The notes under the pieces: generated by a model | The model's database searches: none | What the model saw: the letters and a program-made list of their open reading frames with translations, nothing else | Told to the model about the DNA's origin: nothing | Translations under genes and position numbers: made by a program | Assembly (NCBI GenBank): GCA_018401995.1 | Contig: JAGYJR010000010.1 | Coordinates: forward strand, 1-64,000 | Source of the DNA: Flavobacterium sp. | Lineage (GTDB): Bacteria; Bacteroidota; Bacteroidia; Flavobacteriales; Flavobacteriaceae | Direction of reading: 5' to 3' | DNA: 64,000 nucleotides | Shown here: positions 30,009 to 38,590 of the stretch, piece by piece | How positions within the stretch are numbered: the first letter of the stretch is position 1 | How the letters are laid out: each line of letters starts with the position of its first letter

Positions 30009-33000
30009 TTATTCGTTAACCAAAACCCATTCGCCAGAAGCTATCATGCTTTCAGCCTTTTTGTATTTCATGGTTTCGCTTTTGCCACTCATTACGTGTT
30101 TGATTGTAACGGTGTCATTACGATTGATTTTTGGCATTTCACGCGTAATCGTTTCTGTTACTTGCGGACGATTTTGTGTTTGTGCTCCTGCTTCTCTGTT
30201 ACGAGAGGCTAATTCATCCGAATTTAAAACTTCCTCTTTAGTTTCAGTGTAATTTACTTTTTGTTTTACTTCTTTTGCTTCGCTAATTTCATTTGGATTT
30301 TGCGAAGGTAAATCACCTTTAAACAAGAACGAAATTACTTCTTTATTTACGCCATCCATCATGCGTTTGAACAAATTGAAAGCTTCAAATTTGTAAATTA
30401 ACAAAGGATCTTTTTGCTCATGAACCGCCAACTGAACCGATTGTTTCAATTCGTCCATTTTGCGTAAATGTTTTTTCCAAGCTTCGTCAATAATTGCCAA
30501 AGAAACGTTTTTCTCGAAATCGGTAATTAAGGATTTGGCTTCGGTTTGGTATGCTTTTTCTAAATTGGTAACAATATTCAGCGATTTGATTCCATCAGTA
30601 AACGGAACTACAATTCGCTCGTATTGACCATTGTTAGTTTCGTAAACATTTTTGATAATTGGGAACGCTTCGGCTGCATTTCTAGCAGTTTTATCTTCAT
30701 AATGTGCTAAAACGGCTTTGTATGTTTTTCCAACGATATCCTTTTCTTGTAATTTTCCAAATTCCGCTTCCGTAACTGGTGCGCTAATTGAGAAATAACG
30801 AATCAATTCGAATTCGTAGTTTTTGTAATCACCTGCTAATTTGTTGTTTTGAACGATTAACTCGCAAGTATCATACATCATATTCGCGATATCCACTTTC
30901 AAACGTTCTCCATGTAAAGCATGACGACGACGTTTGTAAACGACTTCACGTTGCGCATTCATCACGTCATCGTATTCCAATAAACGTTTACGAACACCAA
31001 AGTTGTTTTCTTCTACTTTTTTCTGTGCTCTTTCAATAGATTTAGTCATCATCGAGTGTTGGATAACTTCTCCTTCTTTCAAGCCCATTCTATCCATTAC
31101 TTTTGCTACTCTATCTGAACCAAATAAACGCATTAAGTTATCTTCCAATGATACATAGAACTGCGAACTTCCCACATCACCTTGACGACCTGCACGACCA
31201 CGCAACTGGCGATCCACACGACGCGAATCGTGACGTTCTGTTCCAATAATAGCCAAACCACCTGCTTTTTTAACTTCGTCAGAAAGTTTGATATCGGTAC
31301 CACGACCAGCCATATTGGTTGCGATTGTTACTACGCCAGGTTTTCCAGCCTCGGCAACAATTTCAGCTTCACTCTTATGCATTTTGGCATTCAAAACATT
31401 ATGGTTGATGCCGCGCATTTTAAGCATTCGACTCAATAATTCAGAAATTTCTACTGAAGTAGTACCAATTAAAACTGGACGACCTGAGTTTGATAATTGA
31501 ACAACATCTTCAATAACCGCATTGAATTTTTCGCGAACGGTTCTATAAATTAAATCATCTTTGTCTTTTCTTGCAATTGGACGGTTTGTTGGTATTTCAA
31601 CTACATCTAATTTATAAATTTCCCAAAATTCACCAGCTTCAGTAACAGCAGTTCCTGTCATACCTGCTAGTTTGTTGTACATACGGAAATAATTTTGAAG
31701 CGTTACAGTAGCAAAAGTTTGTGTAGCTGCTTCAATTTTTACGTTTTCTTTAGCCTCAATCGCTTGGTGTAAACCGTCTGAATAACGACGACCATCCATA
31801 ATACGACCGGTTTGTTCGTCAACAATCATGACTTTGTTGTCCATGATTACGTATTCCGTATCTTTTTCAAACAAAGTATACGCTTTCAGCAATTGTGTTA
31901 ACGTATGAATTCTTTCAGCTTTGATAGAGAAATCTTTGTATAATTCTTCTCTTTTTTCAGCTTCTTCCTCTGTAGAAAGTTGTAGTTTTTCAATTTTAGC
32001 GATTTCTGTTCCAATGTCTGGTAAAACAAAGAAACTTTCGTCAGTATCTTGAGAAAGGAATTTAATTCCGTTATCAGTTAATTCTACTTGATTGTTTTTT
32101 TCTTCGATAACAAAGTATAGTGCCTCATCAATTTTTGGCATTTCTCTGTTGTTATCTTGCATATAGAAGTTTTCGGTTTTTTGCAACAATTGCTTAATTC
32201 CTTCTTCTGATAAGAATTTGATTAACGCTTTGCTTTTTGGTAAGGCTCTGTGCGAACGCAACAAATAAAATCCACCGTCTTTGGCATTTCCTTCTTTAAT
32301 TAAACGTTTCGCTTCTGTTAAACATTCTGTAGCAATTTTACGTTGTAAAGTCACAAGGTTGTCTACTTTTGGTTTTAGTTCATTGAACTCATGACGATCA
32401 CCTTGAGGAACTGGACCAGAAATAATTAATGGTGTACGAGCATCATCAATTAAAACAGAGTCAACTTCATCCACAATAGCGTAGTTGTGTTTTCTTTGAA
32501 CCAAATCTTCTGGCGAATGCGCCATATTATCACGTAAATAGTCAAAACCAAATTCGTTATTGGTTCCATACGTGATATCAGCTTCATATGCTTTTCTTCT
32601 TGCAGCTGTATTTGGTTGGTGATTATCAATACAATCAACCGTTAAACCGTGAAATTCGAAAATTGGAGCTTTCCACGTACTATCACGACGTGCTAAGTAA
32701 TCATTTACCGTTACTAAGTGTACGCCATTTCCAGTTAAAGCATTCAAATACAATGGAAGTGTTGCTACCAATGTTTTACCTTCTCCGGTTTGCATTTCGG
32801 CAATTTTACCTTGATGAAGAACCACACCACCAATTAACTGTACATCATAGTGAATCATATCCCAAGTGATGGCTTTTCCAGCAGCATCCCAAGAGTTTGC
32901 CCAAACAGCGTTATCACCTTCTATAGTGATGTATGATTTTGAAGCAGATAATTCACGGTCTTTTGGAGAAGCTGTTACAGTGATATGTGTATTTTCTTTG

Positions 33001-33368
33001 AATCGACGTGCTGTTTCTTTTAATACCGCAAATGCTTCAGGAAGAATATCGTTTAATACTTTTTCTGAAATTTCGTACGCTTCTTTTTCAATTGTATCGA
33101 TTTGTGCGTAAATGTCTTCACGCAAATCAATATCAGATGTTTGTTCAGCATCTTGTTTTAAAGAAGCAATTTTTGCGTCTTTTTCAGCACGAGCGTCTTT
33201 TATCGTTTTTTTGAAAAATTCGGTTTTAGCTCTTAACTCATCATGAGAAAGCGCTTGTAAAGCCGATTCAAAAGTTTTTACTTTGTTAATAAGCGGTTTG
33301 ATGGCTTTGATATCTTTTTCAGATTTATCGCCTACAAATGCTTTTAATATGGAATTAATTAAACTCAT
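30009..33368 (-). CDS. secA: preprotein translocase subunit SecA
   Basis: MQTGEGKTLVATLPLYLNAL, YGTNNEFGFDYLRDNMA, GRAGRQGDVGSSQFYVSLED. Confidence 0.98.
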   Translation of the reverse strand: MSLINSILKAFVGDKSEKDIKAIKPLINKVKTFESALQALSHDELRAKTEFFKKTIKDARAEKDAKIASLKQDAEQTSDIDLREDIYAQIDTIEKEAYEISEKVLNDILPEAFAVLKETARRFKENTHITVTASPKDRELSASKSYITIEGDNAVWANSWDAAGKAITWDMIHYDVQLIGGVVLHQGKIAEMQTGEGKTLVATLPLYLNALTGNGVHLVTVNDYLARRDSTWKAPIFEFHGLTVDCIDNHQPNTAARRKAYEADITYGTNNEFGFDYLRDNMAHSPEDLVQRKHNYAIVDEVDSVLIDDARTPLIISGPVPQGDRHEFNELKPKVDNLVTLQRKIATECLTEAKRLIKEGNAKDGGFYLLRSHRALPKSKALIKFLSEEGIKQLLQKTENFYMQDNNREMPKIDEALYFVIEEKNNQVELTDNGIKFLSQDTDESFFVLPDIGTEIAKIEKLQLSTEEEAEKREELYKDFSIKAERIHTLTQLLKAYTLFEKDTEYVIMDNKVMIVDEQTGRIMDGRRYSDGLHQAIEAKENVKIEAATQTFATVTLQNYFRMYNKLAGMTGTAVTEAGEFWEIYKLDVVEIPTNRPIARKDKDDLIYRTVREKFNAVIEDVVQLSNSGRPVLIGTTSVEISELLSRMLKMRGINHNVLNAKMHKSEAEIVAEAGKPGVVTIATNMAGRGTDIKLSDEVKKAGGLAIIGTERHDSRRVDRQLRGRAGRQGDVGSSQFYVSLEDNLMRLFGSDRVAKVMDRMGLKEGEVIQHSMMTKSIERAQKKVEENNFGVRKRLLEYDDVMNAQREVVYKRRRHALHGERLKVDIANMMYDTCELIVQNNKLAGDYKNYEFELIRYFSISAPVTEAEFGKLQEKDIVGKTYKAVLAHYEDKTARNAAEAFPIIKNVYETNNGQYERIVVPFTDGIKSLNIVTNLEKAYQTEAKSLITDFEKNVSLAIIDEAWKKHLRKMDELKQSVQLAVHEQKDPLLIYKFEAFNLFKRMMDGVNKEVISFLFKGDLPSQNPNEISEAKEVKQKVNYTETKEEVLNSDELASRNREAGAQTQNRPQVTETITREMPKINRNDTVTIKHVMSGKSETMKYKKAESMIASGEWVLVNE

Positions 33369-33461
33369 TAGTTTATTGTTATTTATAGTGTAAATATCGA
33401 CAAAATTACAAAAAAAAAGCCTCTAGGTGAGACTTTTCTAAGGTTGTGTTTTTATCTTTTT

Positions 33462-33683
33462 TTAATACTCATCCTCGTTCCAAAGATAGTCTTCGTCTGT
33501 AGGATAGTCAGGCCAAATTTCTTCCATCAACTCATAAACTTCACCTTCATCTTCTATTGACTGCAAGTTCTCTACTACTTCAAGTGGAGCACCAGTTCTA
33601 ATAGCATAATCGATAAGTTCATCTTTGGTAGCTGGCCAAGGGGCATCACTTAAATAGGATGCTAATTCTAATGTCCAATACAT
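33462..33683 (-). CDS. DUF2795 domain-containing protein
   Basis: MYWTLELASYLSDAPWPATKDELIDYAIRTGAPLEVVENLQSIEDEGEVYELMEEIWPDYP. Confidence 0.9.
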   Translation of the reverse strand: MYWTLELASYLSDAPWPATKDELIDYAIRTGAPLEVVENLQSIEDEGEVYELMEEIWPDYPTDEDYLWNEDEY

Positions 33684-33782
33684 CTTTATACTGATTTTAG
33701 TTTTATGCAAAAATAAATTTTTAACTTAAAAAGTCAAGTTTTTTTTGATTTATTTTACTATTATTTTTAAGAACGTGTTTTT

Positions 33783-33814
33783 AGTCGCAGTTTTCAGTCT
33801 CAGTTTTCAGTTAA
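33783..33814. repeat. 13-nt tandem repeat (CAGTTTTCAGTCN)2+
   Basis: agtcgcagttttcagtctcagttttcagtt. Confidence 0.7.
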
Positions 33815-33851
33815 ACCTATTGTTATAAGCCATTTTACCTTTGACTGAAAA

Positions 33852-34421
33852 TTATTTCCTCGGAATCCATTTTACTTCATCCGCGTTCAAATCTTGGGAC
33901 AACTTTCGTGCCAACACAAAAAGATAGTCAGAAAGACGGTTTAAGTAGGTTAATACCTGAACATCTGTCGGTTCTATTTCATGTAAATGCACTGACAAAC
34001 GCTCGGCTCTACGGCAAACACAACGTGCAATATGACAATATGACACGGTAGTGTGACCACCAGGCAATACAAAATGCGTCATTTGAGGTAATTCGGCATC
34101 CATTTTGTCGATTTCAGTTTCTAAATAGGTGATATCTTCGTCTGAAATTCGGTTGATGTTTAATCGTGGTTGACCATTTTTAAGTGTTTCTTTTTCTGGT
34201 GGAGTGGCTAAAATAGCGCCAACAGTAAACAAACGATCTTGGACTTCAATTAAAACAGCTTTGTATAGCGGATTAATATCTTGATCACGAATTAACCCAA
34301 TGTGTGAGTTTAATTCATCAACAGTTCCGTAGCTTTCTATGCGAATATGGTGTTTTGGAACACGTGTACCACCAAAAAGTGCCGTGGTTCCTTTATCTCC
34401 TGTTTTGGTATAAACTTTCAT
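33852..34421 (-). CDS. cob(I)yrinic acid a,c-diamide adenosyltransferase (PduO type)
   Basis: MKVYTKTGDKGTTALFGGTRVPKHHIRIESYGTVDELNSHIGL. Confidence 0.95.
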   Translation of the reverse strand: MKVYTKTGDKGTTALFGGTRVPKHHIRIESYGTVDELNSHIGLIRDQDINPLYKAVLIEVQDRLFTVGAILATPPEKETLKNGQPRLNINRISDEDITYLETEIDKMDAELPQMTHFVLPGGHTTVSYCHIARCVCRRAERLSVHLHEIEPTDVQVLTYLNRLSDYLFVLARKLSQDLNADEVKWIPRK

Positions 34422-34472
34422 TTTTTATGTTTAAAGCGTTTTATAGATAAATTTTGGAATTTGACTCATTAT

Positions 34473-34604
34473 CTAATCCTCTTGTTTCTTTTTATAGGAT
34501 TTTAATTTGAATGATTTTCTATGATTCAAATTTCTTGACTCTTTCTTTTTGACTAAACGCAAAGCAAGGTACAAAAAAGTTAAAATCGCGATTAGGAAAT
34601 ACAT
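34473..34604 (-). CDS. small membrane-anchored basic protein (43 aa)
   Basis: MYFLIAILTFLYLALRLVKKKESRNLNHRKSFKLKSYKKKQED; below the ORF-track length cutoff. Confidence 0.45.
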   Translation of the reverse strand: MYFLIAILTFLYLALRLVKKKESRNLNHRKSFKLKSYKKKQED

Positions 34605-34651
34605 TTTTAAAATTTTGGTAAAGATAACCGAAAAAAATCAAGGGTAAAAAT

Positions 34652-34690
34652 CAAGTTCAAGTTCAAAAATAGTCTCAGTCTCAGTCTCAG
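34652..34690. repeat. hexanucleotide arrays (CAAGTT)n then (AGTCTC)n
   Basis: caagttcaagttcaaaaatagtctcagtctcagtctcag. Confidence 0.75.
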
Positions 34691-34796
34691 TAAAATCTGA
34701 GTTGTTAGAGTTCTATTAAAATTCTAATTTCAACATTTAAAAAATTGCGCCATAAACTTAGAACCTGAAACTTGATACTTGGAATTAAAATTAAAA

Positions 34797-34883
34797 ATAT
34801 AAGTCCTATAAGCTTTTTTTGAAATTTTAATATGGTTATGTTTAAAAGTTCATATAAGTCTTATAAGCTTTTTTTGAAATTTT
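34797..34883. repeat. 32-bp direct repeat pair (34797-34828 and 34852-34883)
   Basis: atataagtcctataagctttttttgaaatttt vs atataagtcttataagctttttttgaaatttt (1 mismatch). Confidence 0.9.
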
Positions 34884-34936
34884 CTAATCTATGTTCTAAA
34901 AAATCAAGTTTAAATCTGAAAATCTAACCTCTAAAA

Positions 34937-35626
34937 CTATCTATTCTTAACATCACTTTCAATAACACCATCACGTAAACGAATAATTCGGTGTGCGTGA
35001 CTAGCAATATCTTCCTCATGTGTAACCAAAATAACGGTATTTCCATTGGCATGAATTTCGTCAAAAAGATTCATGATTTCCACTGAAGTTTTACTGTCTA
35101 AGTTTCCTGTTGGTTCATCGGCTAATATGATTGATGGTTTGTTAACCAATGCTCTCGCTACTGCTACACGTTGACGTTGACCACCTGATAATTGGTTTGG
35201 TTTGTGATCCATTCTATCATCTAATCCAACTTGTGTCAACACTTCAGTAGCACGTTCCACACGTTCCGATTTGGAATGACCTGCGTACACCATTGGTAAT
35301 GCCACATTATCCAAAGCCGTTGTTCGTGGCATTAAGTTGAACGTTTGAAAAACGAATCCAATTTCTTTATTGCGAATTCCTGCTAATTCATCGTCTTGCA
35401 TTTCACTTACGTGTTTTCCGTTCAAAATGTAAGTACCAGAAGTTGGCGTGTCTAAACAACCTAAAATATTCATTAAAGTGGATTTTCCAGAACCCGAAGG
35501 CCCCATCAACGCAACATATTCACCTTTGTTGATTTCCAAATCGATGCCTTTTAATACATACACGATTTCGTTTCCTAAAGGAAAATCTCTTTTGATATTG
35601 GTTATTTTGATTAACGGATTTGCCAT
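34937..35626 (-). CDS. ABC transporter ATP-binding protein (LolD/MacB-like)
   Basis: [58 protein letters not shown]; internal ATG. Confidence 0.93.
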   Translation of the reverse strand: MANPLIKITNIKRDFPLGNEIVYVLKGIDLEINKGEYVALMGPSGSGKSTLMNILGCLDTPTSGTYILNGKHVSEMQDDELAGIRNKEIGFVFQTFNLMPRTTALDNVALPMVYAGHSKSERVERATEVLTQVGLDDRMDHKPNQLSGGQRQRVAVARALVNKPSIILADEPTGNLDSKTSVEIMNLFDEIHANGNTVILVTHEEDIASHAHRIIRLRDGVIESDVKNR

Positions 35627-35643
35627 AATGAAATTAGAATTTA

Positions 35644-35670
35644 GACTCTCGACTTTGCTCGAGATGACAA
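35644..35670. repeat. CGAGCGAAGTCG inverted-repeat element, copy 2
   Basis: gactctcgactttgctcgagatgacaa, about 20 nt upstream of the ABC gene start. Confidence 0.75.
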
Positions 35671-35723
35671 TATTATTGATTTTAATACTTTTATAAGTAG
35701 AAAAAACATTGAATTTGTTACAA

Positions 35724-36548
35724 CTAAAAACGAATTCTTTCAAACAAATGAGAACTGATGGTTTTATTCGGATTAATTACAAAGTGTTCCTTTTGTTGTT
35801 CGGCTCTAAAAAATACGATGCCCCATTGAAACGTGTCAATTGTAACTGAAACTTTTGAATGATTTTTTATGATTTCCCAAGCTTCTTCCATATCGGCCGA
35901 CCAATGAATGTCATCGAAAATCCATACAGAATCATTGGAAATTGTTGGAAGTAAGGATTCAAAATAATCTAAAGTAGCTTTTTTGGAATGGTTGCCATCG
36001 AAATAGATTAGGTGATGGGTAATGGGTGAAAGGCGAAGGGTTTTAAAATAGCTTGAAAATTCAGTATTAACGAATTCAATATTTTGAAAATTTGAATTTT
36101 GTTCTTGCAATTGAACTTGCGCTTGTTTTTGCGTATTCGGACAACCTTCTAAAGTGATAATTTTAGCTTTGTCATTTCCTAAAGAAAGTGCAGAAGTCGC
36201 TAATCCTAATGAAGTGCCAATTTCTAAAATGCTTTTTGGTTGAAAATAACGAACAATTCTAAAAAGCAATTCCGCATTTTTTGGCGTAATTCCAGCGGTT
36301 TGTGCAATTTTTGAAATCTCTCTAGTATTTGATTTAAAAACTCGTGAACCAGCACCAAAATCAGTTACTTCAATCGTGTTTTTATTTTCTAAAAGTGATT
36401 TTCGATATGATTTTAAATGTTCGTACTCTGGATATTTGGTAGTATCATAAAAACATTTCGTAACCAAATCAAACACAAATGGCGAATGCACTCCATGCTC
36501 GTTTTTTGAATGGAAAAGGAATTTTATGTAAGATTTAATTATAGTCAC
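35724..36548 (-). CDS. class I SAM-dependent O-methyltransferase-like protein, GTG start
   Basis: [59 protein letters not shown]; start codon lies in the 13-nt repeat. Confidence 0.85.
   Translation of the reverse strand: MTIIKSYIKFLFHSKNEHGVHSPFVFDLVTKCFYDTTKYPEYEHLKSYRKSLLENKNTIEVTDFGAGSRVFKSNTREISKIAQTAGITPKNAELLFRIVRYFQPKSILEIGTSLGLATSALSLGNDKAKIITLEGCPNTQKQAQVQLQEQNSNFQNIEFVNTEFSSYFKTLRLSPITHHLIYFDGNHSKKATLDYFESLLPTISNDSVWIFDDIHWSADMEEAWEIIKNHSKVSVTIDTFQWGIVFFRAEQQKEHFVINPNKTISSHLFERIRF
36011..36044. repeat. in-CDS heptanucleotide array (GGTGATG-like)4
   Basis: ggtgatg ggtaatg ggtgaaa ggcgaag gg; encodes [10 protein letters not shown] on the minus strand. Confidence 0.8.
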
Positions 36549-36624
36549 AGTTTTCAGTCACAGTTTTCAGTCACAGTTTTCAGTCACAGTTTTTCCTTTA
36601 TACTGAGACTGAGACTGCAAACTA
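36543..36624. repeat. 13-nt tandem array (AGTCACAGTTTTC)4 followed by opposed ACTGAG/ACTGCAAACTAG units
   Basis: agtcacagttttc x3 + agtcacagttttt ... actgagactgagactgcaaactag. Confidence 0.9.
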
Positions 36625-36628
36625 GTTT

Positions 36629-38491
36629 TTATTCCATTTTCGAACTCAATTCAAACCAACGTTCTTCTTTTTCTTCTAAAGTTTGAATGATTTTTTGTAA
36701 TTCGTTGGCTTTTGCTTCAATTTTATCATCTGAAACTTTTCCGTCGGCGAATTCTTGTTCGATTTGTTTTTTATTGTATTCTAAATCTTTGATTTCTTTT
36801 TCAATTTTATTGAATTCCTTTTGTTCGTTGAAATTTAAACCTGTTGAAGCCGTTTGCTTTTCTTTCCAATTTGTCTTTTCAGTACTAACCGAATTCAAAA
36901 CTTTTGGTTCAGCCGAATCTTCATATGCTCTAAAATCAGAATAATTTCCTGGGAAATCTTCAATCTCACCTTCGCCTCTAAACACAAATAAGTGGTCTAC
37001 AATTTTATCCATGAAATACCTATCGTGACTTACCACTAACAAACAGCCAGGATAATCTAAAAGAAAACTTTCTAAAACGTTCAACGTTACAATATCTAAA
37101 TCATTTGTTGGCTCATCCAAAATTAAGAAATTCGGATTTTGAATTAAAACGGTACATAAATACAAACGTTTCAATTCGCCACCACTTAATTTTTCTACGA
37201 AATCGTATTGTTTTTTGGCATCAAATAAAAATCGTTCCAATAATTGCGAAGCGGAAATAATTTTTCCTTTCGTTAACGGAATATATTCGCCATATTCTTT
37301 GATGATATCGATAACTTTTTGTCCGGGTTTTGGATTGATTCCACTTTGTGTATAATACCCAATTTTAATCGTATCACCAATAATTACTTTACCCGAATCG
37401 GGTTGAATCGTTTGGGTTAAAATATTTAAGAAAGTCGATTTTCCTGTACCATTTTTACCAATGATTCCAATGCGTTCGCCACGTTGAAACGAATAGGAAA
37501 AGTCGTCCAAAATTTTTCTATCAGGAAAACTTTTATTCAATTTTACCATTTCGATAATCTTGCTTCCCATGCGCTCCATGTTGATTTCGAGCTCTACTAC
37601 ATTTTCTTTTCTTCGACTTTCGGCTTTTTCTTTAATCACGTAAAAATCATCTTGACGTGATTTCGATTTGGTGGTTCTAGCTTTTGGTTGACGACGCATC
37701 CAAGCTAATTCTTTTACGAATAAATTTTGTGCTTTGTCGATACTCGCATTTTCAGAAGCTAATCGCTCTTCTTTTTTAGCTAAATAATAAGAATAATTCC
37801 CTTTGTATTGGTAGATTTTTCCGTTGTCTAATTCGATGATTTCATTACAAACGCGTTCCAAAAAGAAACGGTCGTGTGTAACCATAAACAACGTGATATT
37901 TTCTTTTGCAAAATAGTCTTCTAACCATTCAATCATCTCTAAATCCAAGTGATTGGTTGGCTCGTCTAAAATCAATAAATCTGGTTTACTAATTAAGATA
38001 ATGGCTAATGACAAACGCTTTTTTTGTCCACCCGACATGTTTTTGACTTTCATTTTCAAGTCTTCCAACTTCAGTTTGTACAAAATTTGCTTGAATTGCG
38101 TTTCAAAATCCCAAGCATTGTGTCGGTCCATATCGTCAAAAGCTCTTTGGTAGGCTTCCTCATCATTCGGGTTTTCTAACGCTTTTTCGTAACGTTCAAT
38201 TACTTTCAGAATTTCATTATCCGAAGCAAAAATATTTTCCTCAATGGTTAATTCGTCTTGCAAATTATTATTTTGCGACAAAAACGCCATGTTGATTTCT
38301 TTTCGAATCACCACTTGACCTGTATCTGGTTCGTCCAAACCATTAATCATGTTCATAATGGTGGTTTTTCCCGAACCGTTTTTAGCAATAAAAGCAATTT
38401 TTTGATCTTTGTTAATTCCAAACGAAACGTCTTTAAAAAGAATACGTTCGCCATAGGATTTCGATATATTTTCGACTGATAAGTAATTCAT
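36629..38491 (-). CDS. ABC-F family ATP-binding protein (Uup-like)
   Basis: Two ABC cassettes, LLILDEPTNHLDLEMI, C-terminal coiled coil. Confidence 0.94.
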   Translation of the reverse strand: MNYLSVENISKSYGERILFKDVSFGINKDQKIAFIAKNGSGKTTIMNMINGLDEPDTGQVVIRKEINMAFLSQNNNLQDELTIEENIFASDNEILKVIERYEKALENPNDEEAYQRAFDDMDRHNAWDFETQFKQILYKLKLEDLKMKVKNMSGGQKKRLSLAIILISKPDLLILDEPTNHLDLEMIEWLEDYFAKENITLFMVTHDRFFLERVCNEIIELDNGKIYQYKGNYSYYLAKKEERLASENASIDKAQNLFVKELAWMRRQPKARTTKSKSRQDDFYVIKEKAESRRKENVVELEINMERMGSKIIEMVKLNKSFPDRKILDDFSYSFQRGERIGIIGKNGTGKSTFLNILTQTIQPDSGKVIIGDTIKIGYYTQSGINPKPGQKVIDIIKEYGEYIPLTKGKIISASQLLERFLFDAKKQYDFVEKLSGGELKRLYLCTVLIQNPNFLILDEPTNDLDIVTLNVLESFLLDYPGCLLVVSHDRYFMDKIVDHLFVFRGEGEIEDFPGNYSDFRAYEDSAEPKVLNSVSTEKTNWKEKQTASTGLNFNEQKEFNKIEKEIKDLEYNKKQIEQEFADGKVSDDKIEAKANELQKIIQTLEEKEERWFELSSKME

Positions 38492-38555
38492 AATACAATT
38501 TAGAGCTGCAAAAATAGTTTATTGTAACTGATGATACAATCTTTTAGAATTAAAT

Positions 38556-38588
38556 AAAAAAAGCCATCAGTTTTGACGGCTTTGGATT
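38556..38588 (-). terminator. intrinsic terminator for the CocE gene
   Basis: aaaaAAAGCCATCAgtttTGACGGCTTtgg hairpin. Confidence 0.6.
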
Positions 38589-38590
38589 TA

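Noticed and set aside
30046-33214. Plus-strand ORFs antisense to secA (e.g. 30046-30252, 30788-31039, 31182-31439, 32588-32869)
   Set aside because: Shadow ORFs opposite a strongly coding gene; no recognisable protein features.
36541-36600. Regular repeats resembling a mini CRISPR array
   Set aside because: Units are 13 nt with no unique spacers and no cas genes nearby; it is a simple tandem array.
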